Shown piece by piece: positions 1-8,580 of a DNA stretch of 64,000 bases. Below the pieces are notes generated by a model. That model was not told where the DNA came from, made no database searches, and was given only the letters and a program-made list of their open reading frames with translations. This stretch comes from Oxalobacter vibrioformis. GTDB taxonomy: Bacteria > Pseudomonadota > Gammaproteobacteria > Burkholderiales > Burkholderiaceae_D. The position numbers and the translations under genes are program-made. Location of the stretch: positions 372,001-436,000 of the forward strand of contig NZ_CP098242.1 of NCBI RefSeq assembly GCF_027118995.1, written 5' to 3'. Numbering within the stretch: position 1 is the first letter of the stretch; each line of letters opens with the position of its first letter.

Positions 1-38
1 TGTCTGGTAAAACAGACGGCAGTACTTCCAGGAAGTCG

Positions 39-776
39 TCAGCTGTTTTGAAGGAGTGCTTGCTGAACGACCGGTTTACCATGTATCCGCGTCAAATTGG
101 ATGGCGGGAGTTGTCCGCTTCCAACATGCAGAGAAGACAATTCCAAGCCTTGTAAGCCGGAGTTATCTGTCAGCTTATATTTTAACCCTGAATCTGCTTT
201 TTCGTCACGCCCATTTATTGATAAAGGGCAATATTTCTCCAGATGGTCATCATCCAGATCAATAACGACATGGCGGCTGATTTCATCAGTCTGCTCGCGC
301 ATGAATATTCTGGCCAGGGAAAACCAGCTTTCACGGGGAATATTCTCCTGAGCCAACGGGAAAATCAGGCGTTCTTCGATTTCAAGCAGTTGAAACATTG
401 TCTGACAGTACTGCTCCACCAGCGCCTTTGATACGGCACTGGCATTGCCTCCTTCTTTCAAGACCTGATACAGGCTCAGGCAGACAGCCGCATGCAGGTT
501 GGCTGAAGACTGGTGCAGTACCTCATGATCAGCGATCAGCCTGCTGCTTTCCGGTACCTGCTTTTGCATTTCAGGCAGAAAGTGAACTTCCAGTCGCCGG
601 AGACAGCATTGGCTGTGCAACGGATAAGCAAGCAGGAGCAGCTTTTCCAGCGCCTCCTGCTGGTATTTCCCACTCTCACAGAAGTCTTCTGCCCAGCGTT
701 TCAAACGCGACAGATCTTCCCGCAAGCGATCATTTTCCAGTTGCATGGCAACCTGTACATAAGTACTCGACAGCAT
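39..776 (-). CDS. Hemerythrin-like helical protein (putative)
   Basis: A 245-residue, largely helical protein with no signal peptide. Residues 81-88 (IADHEVLH) and 131-141 (LEIEERLIFPL) resemble the helix motifs of hemerythrin/HHE cation-binding domains, which bind a di-iron centre and sense or carry oxygen or nitric oxide. An earlier pair (around H54 and residues 63-68, EVHFLP) suggests a duplicated bundle. Several positions that should be His ligands are not His (for example L131 before the EE pair), so metal binding is uncertain. The start at 776 is chosen because GGAG lies seven bases upstream; longer in-frame starts lack such a site and give non-family-like sequence. It is convergent with nothing and divergent from the nitroreductase. 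Confidence 0.55.
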   Translation of the reverse strand: MLSSTYVQVAMQLENDRLREDLSRLKRWAEDFCESGKYQQEALEKLLLLAYPLHSQCCLRRLEVHFLPEMQKQVPESSRLIADHEVLHQSSANLHAAVCLSLYQVLKEGGNASAVSKALVEQYCQTMFQLLEIEERLIFPLAQENIPRESWFSLARIFMREQTDEISRHVVIDLDDDHLEKYCPLSINGRDEKADSGLKYKLTDNSGLQGLELSSLHVGSGQLPPSNLTRIHGKPVVQQALLQNS

Positions 777-1108
777 GTTTTTACTCCGGTTTTTGCAGCA
801 TGAAATGGATATCGTTGATAAAGAGTCCTGCAAAACAGCAAAGTTCCACCTGTTCAATTCACTTATTACGGCAGAATTCGCTATTTTTTCAAGGGGTAAC
901 ATGAAATTTTTTATGTATTTCCACATCTGCGCCTTGCAAAGCCACAACAGGAAAAGGAAAAAACAGGAAAACAATACGCCGTCAGCACAGCAGGATGACG
1001 GCTGGAAAAGTAAAACAGGGGATCTGGCAACAGCAAGGATGGGCAGGCAGTGATATATTAGTGTCAAAAAAACCGTTTGATGCCACATCCATTTTAGAAA
1101 GTTGAGCG
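777..1108. other. Intergenic stretch without a recognisable gene
   Basis: About 330 bases between the divergent hemerythrin-like and nitroreductase genes. Open frames here are short, poorly supported and have no recognisable products. It presumably holds both promoters, but I could not identify a convincing -35/-10 pair. Confidence 0.5.
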
Positions 1109-1666
1109 ATGAATGAGACTTTGCAATTGATCCGGCAACGCCGTTCCATCAAAAAATTCCAGGAAACGCGGGTACCGGATGATATGGCAGAAGCCATCCT
1201 TGAAGCCGGCAGGCTGGCTCCCTGCTCCATGAACCGGCAGGAACGTCACTTTACCGTGGTTCAGTCACAGGAATTGATGGCTGACATGAACCGGGAATCA
1301 AAAGCTGTTGCTGTCGGCGTCAAAGACCGCTATCTCAGCCTGATGGCACAAAGCGAAAACTACAGTATTTTTCATCATGCGCCATTACTCATTATTGTCT
1401 CAGGGCCTGATGAACCAATGGTGGAATCCGATTGTGCCGCTGCCATCCAGAACATGATGATTGCGGCTGAATCCCTGGGTTACAGTACCTGCTGGGTCAA
1501 TTACGTGCTTTTTCTTTTTCAGGGATCCAAAGATGCTGAATACCGGGAAAAGCTCGACATCCCCGAAAGGTATTGCCCCTATGGCGCACTCGTCATTGGC
1601 ACCAAAGAAGACGGCCCTCCCGGAGAGCGCACAATACGGGGAAATACAGTCAATCATATCCGCTGA
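1109..1666 (+). CDS. Nitroreductase family flavoprotein
   Basis: A 185-residue protein of the FMN-dependent nitroreductase family, which reduces nitro groups, quinones or enoates with NAD(P)H. The N-terminal RQRRSIKKF segment and the following LEAGRLAPCSMNRQ stretch are the usual FMN-phosphate-binding region. The central hydrophobic helix with ESLGYSTCW and the C-terminal YGALVIGTK strand are also family-typical. Length is normal for the short single-domain members. The natural substrate cannot be read from sequence. Its own Rho-independent terminator immediately downstream has been split and duplicated by an IS insertion. Confidence 0.85.
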   Translation: MNETLQLIRQRRSIKKFQETRVPDDMAEAILEAGRLAPCSMNRQERHFTVVQSQELMADMNRESKAVAVGVKDRYLSLMAQSENYSIFHHAPLLIIVSGPDEPMVESDCAAAIQNMMIAAESLGYSTCWVNYVLFLFQGSKDAEYREKLDIPERYCPYGALVIGTKEDGPPGERTIRGNTVNHIR

Positions 1667-1686
1667 GCGCTCTTTCCTGTATAAAA

Positions 1687-1708
1687 AAACCTGACTGACG
1701 TCAGGTTT
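1687..1708. repeat. Left target-site duplication of IS copy 1 (a terminator hairpin)
   Basis: A 22-bp sequence identical to 3330-3351. It is itself a hairpin: AAACCTGAC, loop TGAC, GTCAGGTTT. Upstream A-run (1683-1689) and, past the right copy, a T-run show that the uninterrupted site was a bidirectional Rho-independent terminator between the convergent nitroreductase and nrdJ genes. Confidence 0.9.
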
Positions 1709-1806
1709 CAGACTGCTGACAAAGTATTGCAAAGTCCCTGGCGTTAAGCCTGGGATTTTGCTTTAATGGAATTGCTTATAGATATCCGCATAAAAGGCAG
1801 GCTCTG

Positions 1807-3276
1807 ATGCTAAAGACACCGACACCGCAGCAACACGAATTGGAGATGGTCACCCTTGAAGAACTGGTTCCCAAAGACCATCTATTAAGACTGATAGACC
1901 GCCACATCCATTTTGACTTTATCAGAGAGCACACCGCCCATCTTTACAGTGCGGACAATGGCAGGCCCGCCCTTGATCCCGTAGTTTTATTCAAGATGCT
2001 CTTCATTGGGTACCTATTCGGGATAAGATCAGAGCGCCAGATAGAGCGTGAGATTCAGGTTAACGTAGCCTACCGCTGGTTTTTAGGCTTACGCCTGACA
2101 GACCGTGTTCCAGACGCCAGCACCCTTTCCCAGAACCGCCGTCGTCGCTTTGCTGGCACAGACATAGAACAAGTCATTTTTGACGAGATTGTTGAGCAGT
2201 GCATCCGTCATGGATTAATAGGCGGTCGCGTTTTTTACAGTGACAGCACACACCTCAAAGCCTCGGCCAACAAGAACCGTCACGAACGTCACCTTGTTGA
2301 GCAAAAGCCCGTTGCCTACCTTGCAGAACTCAACAGCGCCATAGAAGCCGACCGTTATTCCCATGGCAAAAATCCCCTTTCAGACAGAGACGACGAACCG
2401 CCCTCACAAAAAGAAATCAAAGTCAGCCCGGCAGACCCTGATGCTGGCTACCTTGTTCGTGATGGCAAGCCCAAAGGTTTTTACTACCTGGACCACCGCA
2501 CCGTTGACGGCAAGTACGCCCTGATCACAGACACCCATGTGACGCCGGGAAATGTCCATGACAGTGTTCCTTACCTGAAGCGTCTTGACAGGATGCAGTC
2601 ACGTTTTGGATTTGAGATACAGGCCGTAGGCTTGGATGCAGGTTATGACACACCACACATAGCCAAGGGACTCATAGAGCGAGGCATATACGGCGTTATC
2701 GGTTACCGTCGTCCGAATCACAAGGCGGGCTACTTTTACAAGCGGCAGTACAGCTATGACCCTCAAGGAGACTGTTATCTCTGTCCCAATGGAAAGCTTT
2801 TACCTTACCGTACGACCAACCGTTCAGGGTACCGGGAATATGCCTCTCAACAAGGGCAATGTACGGACTGCGCCTTTCTTATGCAGTGTACCCAGAGCCG
2901 CAACCAGATAAAACTGATCACCCGGCATATTTGGCAGGGCTTCAAGGAACAGGTTCATGACAATCGCCTGACGGCAAAGGGCAAGGCGATTTACCGTCGG
3001 CGACAGGAAACGGTAGAGCGCAGTTTTGCGGATGCGAAAGAGTTGCACGGTCACCGTTATGCGCGTTACCGTGGTTTATCGAAAGTGAAGGGGCAGGCGC
3101 TTTTAGCGGCAGCGTGTCAGAACATGAAGAAGATGGCACGCCTGCTTGAGGCAGCAAGCCTTGCTTTTTTGCGCCATTTCCCGGGAAGATTCGGCCTTGT
3201 CATTGGGATATTTCGGCCAAGGGGGCTTAATGGAAAATGTGATTGCTATTTTAATTTTGTTTTGATCTCCCGATAA
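1807..3276 (+). CDS. IS1182-family DDE transposase
   Basis: A 489-residue transposase. The N-terminal part (residues 10-110) is the DUF772/InsH-type domain with the RSERQIEREIQVNVAYRWF stretch. The catalytic triad is visible: first Asp in FYSDSTHLKAS, second in GLDAGYDTPH, and Glu in QETVERSFADAKELHG, which also matches the family's Y/R-E-K-like C-terminal signature. A four-Cys segment (CYLCPNG ... CTDCAFLMQC) between the second Asp and the Glu looks zinc-binding, as is common here. The frame is intact, so the element may be active. No frameshift is needed. Confidence 0.95.
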   Translation: MLKTPTPQQHELEMVTLEELVPKDHLLRLIDRHIHFDFIREHTAHLYSADNGRPALDPVVLFKMLFIGYLFGIRSERQIEREIQVNVAYRWFLGLRLTDRVPDASTLSQNRRRRFAGTDIEQVIFDEIVEQCIRHGLIGGRVFYSDSTHLKASANKNRHERHLVEQKPVAYLAELNSAIEADRYSHGKNPLSDRDDEPPSQKEIKVSPADPDAGYLVRDGKPKGFYYLDHRTVDGKYALITDTHVTPGNVHDSVPYLKRLDRMQSRFGFEIQAVGLDAGYDTPHIAKGLIERGIYGVIGYRRPNHKAGYFYKRQYSYDPQGDCYLCPNGKLLPYRTTNRSGYREYASQQGQCTDCAFLMQCTQSRNQIKLITRHIWQGFKEQVHDNRLTAKGKAIYRRRQETVERSFADAKELHGHRYARYRGLSKVKGQALLAAACQNMKKMARLLEAASLAFLRHFPGRFGLVIGIFRPRGLNGKCDCYFNFVLISR

Positions 3277-3289
3277 TGCGCCAATGAAA

Positions 3290-3317
3290 AAACCCCACTT
3301 CGAAAAAAATGGGGTTT
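3290..3317 (+). terminator. Internal terminator at the 3' end of the IS
   Basis: AAACCCCA / TGGGGTTT stem with a 12-base loop just inside the right inverted repeat, preceded by an A-run. It would stop transposase transcription. The same structure is in copy 2 (55608-55635). Confidence 0.65.
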
Positions 3318-3329
3318 GTCAGCAGTCTG

Positions 3330-3351
3330 AAACCTGACTGACGTCAGGTTT
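3330..3351. repeat. Right target-site duplication of IS copy 1; terminator serving nrdJ
   Basis: Identical to 1687-1708. With the downstream T-run and the duplicated palindrome it still forms a terminator hairpin for the leftward nrdJ gene, so the IS split the site without destroying termination on either side. Confidence 0.9.
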
Positions 3352-3391
3352 TTTGCTTGCCTGTAGCGGCTCCCACTGCTTTGGAAAAGCC

Positions 3392-6273
3392 TTATCCACA
3401 GGTTCCTATGGCACCACAGGCAATGCAGAAATCACAGCCATCCTTGCGGATCACTGCAGTATTGCCGCATTCATTACAATGCCTGCCGCTGGAAAATACG
3501 GCTTGTGAACGACCAGACACTGACCGTGCCGGTTCATCTACCACCACACCCAGCGGTTTGACCGGATGTCCTTCCGGCGTCAGGATGCCCAGCATGACAT
3601 AACGGTGAATCACCAGTTGGGCAATATAGGCAACGGTCGACGGGAAGCTGGCCTGTTTTTCACTGCCCGGCACCCTTGCCAGGAAATCTCCCCGCGGTTC
3701 CGCGTAATTCAGCAGCTTGCGCAGCTTCATGCCGATCCAGGCAGGATCAATCACCCGCATATCCACTGACAACAGTTTGCACAGCGCATCAATCGCATGC
3801 GGATGGGCACCCGTCAGCCCCATGCTGTATGGCCGTCTTGTTCCATCCGGCATTTGCAGCTCTTTTAACATCAGGACAAAATCATCACCAGTGGACGGGT
3901 TCTGGACATCTGCGACCCAGGCAAGCGTACCATCAGCACCGGTTCTGGGTTCATTGGGAACAAACAGGGCATTCATTACCGGACGAGGATCATCTTTTTG
4001 ATAATCCAGCGCGCCGAGCTGGTTATAACGCCATGTCAGGAGGCGGGAAAAGGCAGCCGTAGCACTGGGTACCAGGGCAAGTTCCCCGTTTGGCGGAACC
4101 GGCATTTCAAACGAATCCCCCTTGGCGGTTGCGAGCATGGCAAAACGATTTTCAAGCCATGCCCGATCATTCGCACGCATATCCGTGGACAGCATCTTGG
4201 CAATGGCATCCAGACCGCGTGGGGTCTGCCCGCCAAGCACCCATACCTCAAAAGGAATACCGTCCTTGTCTGACACCGCGATGGCAAATTCTCCCTGGGG
4301 CGTCATGATCTGCTCACTGATCCAGGCAGAAGCTCCTGCCGGCAAAGCCGGGCGGGAAGGCCAGCGAAGGGAGGCCAGGGGCGCCGATGTCACCACTTCC
4401 TTTAAGATCATGCGCCGGTCCTGTTCCGAAAGCACCGCATGTAATGACGATACCTCTTCCTGCTTTTTCATTTCTTCAGGCGACGTTTCTGTCGGGACAG
4501 AAAGAATCGCCGTACGCACGCTGTTCGGACGATAGGTCGTAATCCCCTTTAATCCTTTTTTCCACGCCTCAAGATAGAGGTTCTTGAAATCCTCGTACGG
4601 GTATTCTTCTGCCACATTGACTGTCTTTGAGATGGCAGCATCCACATAGGGCGCGACTTCCGCCACCATGAGCATATGATCTACAGCGGAAATTTCCAGT
4701 GCGGAAACGAACGATTCCGGCAGTCGGGAAACATCATGTCCCATCGAACGATACAGCCGGTAAGCATGGTCTTCTACCACATAATTCTTCTTTGACCCAT
4801 CCGGCATGCGTTTTACCCGGTTGTAAAACCAGGAAAATGCCGGCTCAATCCCATTGGAGGCATTGTCGGCAAAGGCAAGCGAAATGGTGCCGGTCGGCGC
4901 GATGGAAGTCAGATGGGAATTGCGGATGCCATGCTGGCGAATGTCTGCCTTGATTTCATCAGGCAAACGGGAAACGAATCCGCTTGCCAGGTATTTTTCG
5001 ACATCCAGCATGGGGAAAGCACCCCGTTCCCTGGCAAGCTCAACCGAGGCCGAATACGCCGCATCGCGCATGGCTTTGGCAATCTGAGCGGCAAGCTCAC
5101 GCCCTTTGGCCGAGTCATACCGGATGCCCAGCATAATCAGCGCATCTCCCAGACCGGTAAATCCCAGGCCAATCCGTCTTTTCGCTTCGGCTTCGCTGGC
5201 CTGTTCTTTCAGCGGCCAGCGTGTCGCTGTCAACACATTATCCAGCATACGCACAGCCAGGCGGGTTACCCTGGACATCATGTCAAAATCAAAACGCGGC
5301 TCTGCTGAGAAGGGGCTCCGCACATAGGAAGCGAGATTGAGACTTCCCAGGCAACAGCAGCCAAAATCCGGCAGGGGCTGCTCACCGCAGGGATTGGTTG
5401 AATCCACGACTTCGCAGTAAGCCAGATTGTTTTCCCGGTTAATACGGTCAAGATACAGGATGCCCGGCTCAGCGGCATTGTAGGTGCTCAGCATGACAAG
5501 ATCCCATATGTCAGCCGCCTTGATGGTGCGATAAACCCATTTGCCATCTTCCCGTTTATACGCCCCTGCCGCTTTCAGCGCGTCATTGGGTTCTGCGATG
5601 TGCGCCAGCTCAAAATCGCCACCAGCCTCAACCGCTTCCATGAATACATCCGTCACCCCGACTGAGACATTGAAATTGCTGAGCTGCCCTTCCTCCTGCT
5701 TGACGGTGATGAATTCCTCAATATCCGGATGGTCAATATTGAGTACCGCCATTTGTGCACCACGACGGGCTCCGGCTGATTCCACTGTTTCACAGGAACG
5801 GTCAAAAACCCTCATGTACGAAATCGGGCCTGACGCACTGCTCCCGGTCCCCCTTACCAGGGCGCCTTTCGGGCGGATCGCAGAAAAATTGTAACCAACG
5901 CCTCCCCCCTGCGCATGGTTTCTGCGGCCTGGGCAAGTGCGGTATAAATGCCGGGCTTGCCATCAACCATACTGGTAATGGAGTCACCTACCGGCTGGAC
6001 AAAACAGTTGATCAGCGTGGTTTCAAGTCCTGTCCCTGCGGCGCTGCTGACGCGCCCGGCAGGGATGAATCCATTTTGCATCGCCCACAAAAATTCTTCC
6101 TGATATCTTTTCCGGCTTTTCGGAGACTCCACCTCAGCCAGCGCAACTGCCACACGCCCCATCACTTCATCTGCTGTCGTTTCTTTTCCCTTGGCATATT
6201 TCTCCATCAGGACTTCCTGAGAGATTTCCTGTGGCGTGGCGTGTGCTGCGGCTGCACTTTCATTTAATGGCAT
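3392..6273 (-). pseudogene. nrdJ: Adenosylcobalamin-dependent (class II) ribonucleotide reductase, single-base frameshift
   Basis: Reduces ribonucleotides to deoxyribonucleotides using a B12-generated thiyl radical, with or without oxygen. The reading frame is in two pieces: 6273 to about 5910, then to 3392. Adding one G to the run of six G (plus-strand C at 5904-5909) restores a continuous protein of about 960 residues through [19 protein letters not shown], the conserved substrate loop. Other landmarks are intact: the NPCGEQPLP active-site Cys loop, [14 protein letters not shown], and the C-terminal CNECG...CDFCIACG cysteines used for re-reduction. The 807-residue remainder has no other lesion. 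Start at 6273 has GGGG seven bases upstream. A gene this important is unlikely to be dead unless another reductase exists, so sequencing error or slippage must be considered. Confidence 0.9.
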
Positions 6274-6334
6274 AAATCACCCCAAAAGAAGCAATAATAA
6301 AAACAAATGATAGAAATTTACCGGAATTGGCAGC

Positions 6335-6367
6335 AATTATCCGAATTTAACGAAAATTCGGATAATT
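6335..6367. promoter_or_regulatory. 14-bp perfect inverted repeat upstream of nrdJ
   Basis: Arms AATTATCCGAATTT and AAATTCGGATAATT separated by AACGA, centred about 80 bp before the nrdJ start. No T-run follows on either side, so a regulator-binding operator or 5'-leader hairpin is more likely than a terminator. It does not match the NrdR box as I know it and no cobalamin-riboswitch features were seen. Confidence 0.5.
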
Positions 6368-6436
6368 CTCTTGGCGCAAATCACGGGATGGATAATTTTT
6401 TATTGTAATGCCTAAATGAAAATGCTTCAGGCGAGC

Positions 6437-7369
6437 TCAGGATTGCAGCAAATCCGTGAGTTGAGGTACCAGTTCATGCAGATCACCAACCAGGCCATAA
6501 TCTGCCACAAGAAAGATTGGCGCATCAGGATCCTGGTTAATGGCAACAATGGTTTTGGCATCCTTGATACCGGCAACATGCTGTATGGCACCGGAAATGC
6601 CAATGGCAAAATAGAGTTCCGGGGCAACGATCTTGCCGGTTTGCCCGATCTGAAGATCGTTTTTGACATACCCCGCGTCAACAGCAGCACGGGAAGCACC
6701 GATAGCAGCACCAAGCTGATCGGCCAATACTTCCAGCAAGCGGAAATTGTCAACCGAACCAACACCCTGCCCGCCTGCCACAATAACGCTGGCATCAGCC
6801 AGGTCAGGCCGCCCGGTTTTATCCACATCACGGGACACATAAACGGCTTTGCCGGTATCCGGTACAGGCGGGATATTTTCTATGATAGCGCCACCGTCCC
6901 GGGTTTCTGCAGCAAACGCTGTCGGGCGCACTGTCAACACCTTGACCGGATCGGCTGACTTGACTGTCGCAATGGCGTTTCCGGCATAAACCGGACGGGA
7001 AAATGTATCGTTTGACAGCACCCGAATGACTTCTGATATCAGCTCCACATCCAGCCTGGCAGCGACTCTGGGCATCACGCCTTTTCCGAAGGTGGTTGCC
7101 GGGGCGAAGATATGGGTATAAGACGAGGCAACAGAAAGCACCTGCTCTGCCGCATTTTCTGCCAGGCCATACTGAAGTGATGGGGCGTCCGCATGCAAAA
7201 CCCGGATAACGCCGCTGATTTGTGCCGCAGATTTTGCCACTGCCTCGCACTGATATCCCATCACCAGAATATCAACCGGACTGCCGCACTGGAGCGCTGC
7301 GGTGACAGTACAGGCCGTACTGATTTTCAGTTCGCTGTTATCGTGTTCTGCAATGACAAGTATGGACAT
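6437..7369 (-). CDS. etfA: Electron transfer flavoprotein, alpha subunit
   Basis: A 310-residue FAD-binding subunit of the EtfAB heterodimer, which moves electrons between acyl-CoA dehydrogenases or other flavoenzymes and the quinone pool or ferredoxin. The C-terminal half (residues ~190-300) carries the FAD signature: VIVAGGQGVGS, AAIGASRAAVDAG, QIGQTGKIVAPELY and AINQDPDAPIF. Length is exactly that of the family. It lies 14 bases downstream of etfB in the same orientation, so the two are one operon. No dehydrogenase partner is adjacent. Confidence 0.95.
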   Translation of the reverse strand: MSILVIAEHDNSELKISTACTVTAALQCGSPVDILVMGYQCEAVAKSAAQISGVIRVLHADAPSLQYGLAENAAEQVLSVASSYTHIFAPATTFGKGVMPRVAARLDVELISEVIRVLSNDTFSRPVYAGNAIATVKSADPVKVLTVRPTAFAAETRDGGAIIENIPPVPDTGKAVYVSRDVDKTGRPDLADASVIVAGGQGVGSVDNFRLLEVLADQLGAAIGASRAAVDAGYVKNDLQIGQTGKIVAPELYFAIGISGAIQHVAGIKDAKTIVAINQDPDAPIFLVADYGLVGDLHELVPQLTDLLQS

Positions 7370-7383
7370 AATTTTTCCCCCCG

Positions 7384-8133
7384 TCAGATGACTTTTGCTT
7401 CGTTTTTCAGTTTGTCGACCAGTGTTTCCACATCAGGCAGCATCTGCACACCGGAGCGTGCAGCAGGCTCGTCCACCTGTATAACCTCAAGCCTGGGCAC
7501 GATGGATACCCCCAACTCCTCGGGGGTGACCATTTCAACCGGCTGCTTACGTGCTCTTGCCATATTGGGCAGCGTGACATAGCGGGGCGCATTCAGGCGA
7601 AGATCTGCCGTGATAACAGCCGGCAAACCCAGGGACAGTGTTTCGGTTCCATCATCGATTTCCCGGATGACGCTGACACCCTCCTCCTGCACCTCAATAC
7701 CTGAAGCAAAAATGCCCTGCGGCCAGTCTAAAAGTGCTGCCAGCATCTGCCCTGTCTGCGCCGCATCATCATCGGTTGACTGCTTGCCGAGCATGACCAG
7801 TTGCGGCGCTTCTCTTTCTGCCAGCGCCTTGAGCAGTTTGGCAATACCCAGCGGCTGGAGCTGGTCATCCGTGCGAATCAGGATGGCACGGTCTGCCCCC
7901 ATCGCCACTGCGGTACGCAATGTATCCTGCACTTTTTCCACACCGCACGAAACCACAATGACCTCGGATGCTGTACCCGCTTCCCTTAAGCGAACCGCTT
8001 CCTCGACAGCAATTTCGTCAAACGGATTCATCGACATTTTGACGTTTTCGGTTTCAATGCCGCTTTTATCCGGTTTCACCCGGATTCTGGCATTGAAATC
8101 CACAACCCGTTTGATACACACGATGATTTTCAT
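7384..8133 (-). CDS. etfB: Electron transfer flavoprotein, beta subunit
   Basis: A 249-residue subunit that binds AMP (or a second FAD in bifurcating forms) and completes the EtfAB shuttle. It begins MKIIVCIKRVVDFNARIRV, the standard EtfB start. It contains NPFDEIAVEEAVRL, the LLGKQSTDDDAAQTG-like loop (here MLGKQSTDDDAAQTG) and the recognition loop ARKQPVEMVTPEELG. GGAGA lies just upstream of the 8133 start. First gene of the leftward etfB-etfA pair, preceded by a 144-bp palindromic repeat. Confidence 0.95.
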   Translation of the reverse strand: MKIIVCIKRVVDFNARIRVKPDKSGIETENVKMSMNPFDEIAVEEAVRLREAGTASEVIVVSCGVEKVQDTLRTAVAMGADRAILIRTDDQLQPLGIAKLLKALAEREAPQLVMLGKQSTDDDAAQTGQMLAALLDWPQGIFASGIEVQEEGVSVIREIDDGTETLSLGLPAVITADLRLNAPRYVTLPNMARARKQPVEMVTPEELGVSIVPRLEVIQVDEPAARSGVQMLPDVETLVDKLKNEAKVI

Positions 8134-8191
8134 TCATTCTCTCCGGCCAATTCTTTTACCTTTCAGCAGATATGGCAGCGTCATGGCATGT

Positions 8192-8335
8192 AGGAACCGC
8201 TGATTAATGTGTTTTGGGAGATGAAGCGCAAGGCGCACCGAGCGCAGCAAGCGTGGCATATCTCGGGATAGACAAGCTTGCGAGCAGCGGAGAGCACAGC
8301 AATTCGTTCACAAGGCACATTAATCAGCGGTTCCT
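8192..8335. repeat. Palindrome-ended ~142-bp repeat, copy A
   Basis: Ends are a perfect 20-bp inverted repeat (AGGAACCGCTGATTAATGTG and its complement). The interior shares long identity with copies B (35319-35460) and C (48947-49087), including ATCTCGGGATAGACAAGCTT. It begins directly after the tusA stop codon and separates tusA from etfB. Size and structure fit a non-coding miniature element or ERIC-like repeat; no open frame is present. Confidence 0.9.
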
Positions 8336-8572
8336 TTATTTTCTTTTCAGGTAAATAGTGTATTCCCCGTCAGACTCTGTCTGATCCAGCAGGGTATTTC
8401 CCGTTTGCCGGGAAAAAAAGCGGAAGTCGCCCACAGCAGCCGGATCGGTTGCCAGCACCCTGAGCACCTGCCCGCTTTCCATCGTTGCCAGGGCCTTTTT
8501 CGCCCGCAGAATCGGCACGGGGCACTTCTCGCCCCGCGCATCCACTTCCCGGGTGATTTCCGCCTCATTCAT
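8336..8572 (-). CDS. TusA-family sulfur carrier protein
   Basis: A 78-residue protein of the TusA/SirA/YeeD family. The EKCPVPILRAKKAL segment holds the CPxP motif, whose Cys carries persulfide sulfur for tRNA thiolation, molybdenum cofactor or other sulfur transfers. Residues 30-78 give the typical two strands and helix (LRVLATDPAAVGDFRFF). It starts eight bases after the alaS stop, with CAGG just before the ATG, so it is co-transcribed with alaS. Which acceptor it serves cannot be told. Confidence 0.85.
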   Translation of the reverse strand: MNEAEITREVDARGEKCPVPILRAKKALATMESGQVLRVLATDPAAVGDFRFFSRQTGNTLLDQTESDGEYTIYLKRK

Positions 8573-8580
8573 CCTGTTGC

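Larger units (their letters stand above)
1709..3329 (+). mobile_element. IS1182-like insertion sequence, copy 1
   Basis: A complete 1621-bp element with perfect 15-bp terminal inverted repeats (CAGACTGCTGACAAA at 1709-1723, its complement at 3315-3329) and one transposase gene. Flanked by a 22-bp direct duplication that is a whole terminator palindrome. A second copy of exactly the same length lies inverted at 55596-57216. In the stretches I compared, the two differ at only two bases, one giving Cys versus Ser near the transposase C-terminus, so both insertions are recent. Confidence 0.95.

Noticed and set aside
6274..6436. Possible cobalamin riboswitch before nrdJ
   Set aside because: The region is short and lacks any B12-box-like sequence; only the inverted repeat is present.
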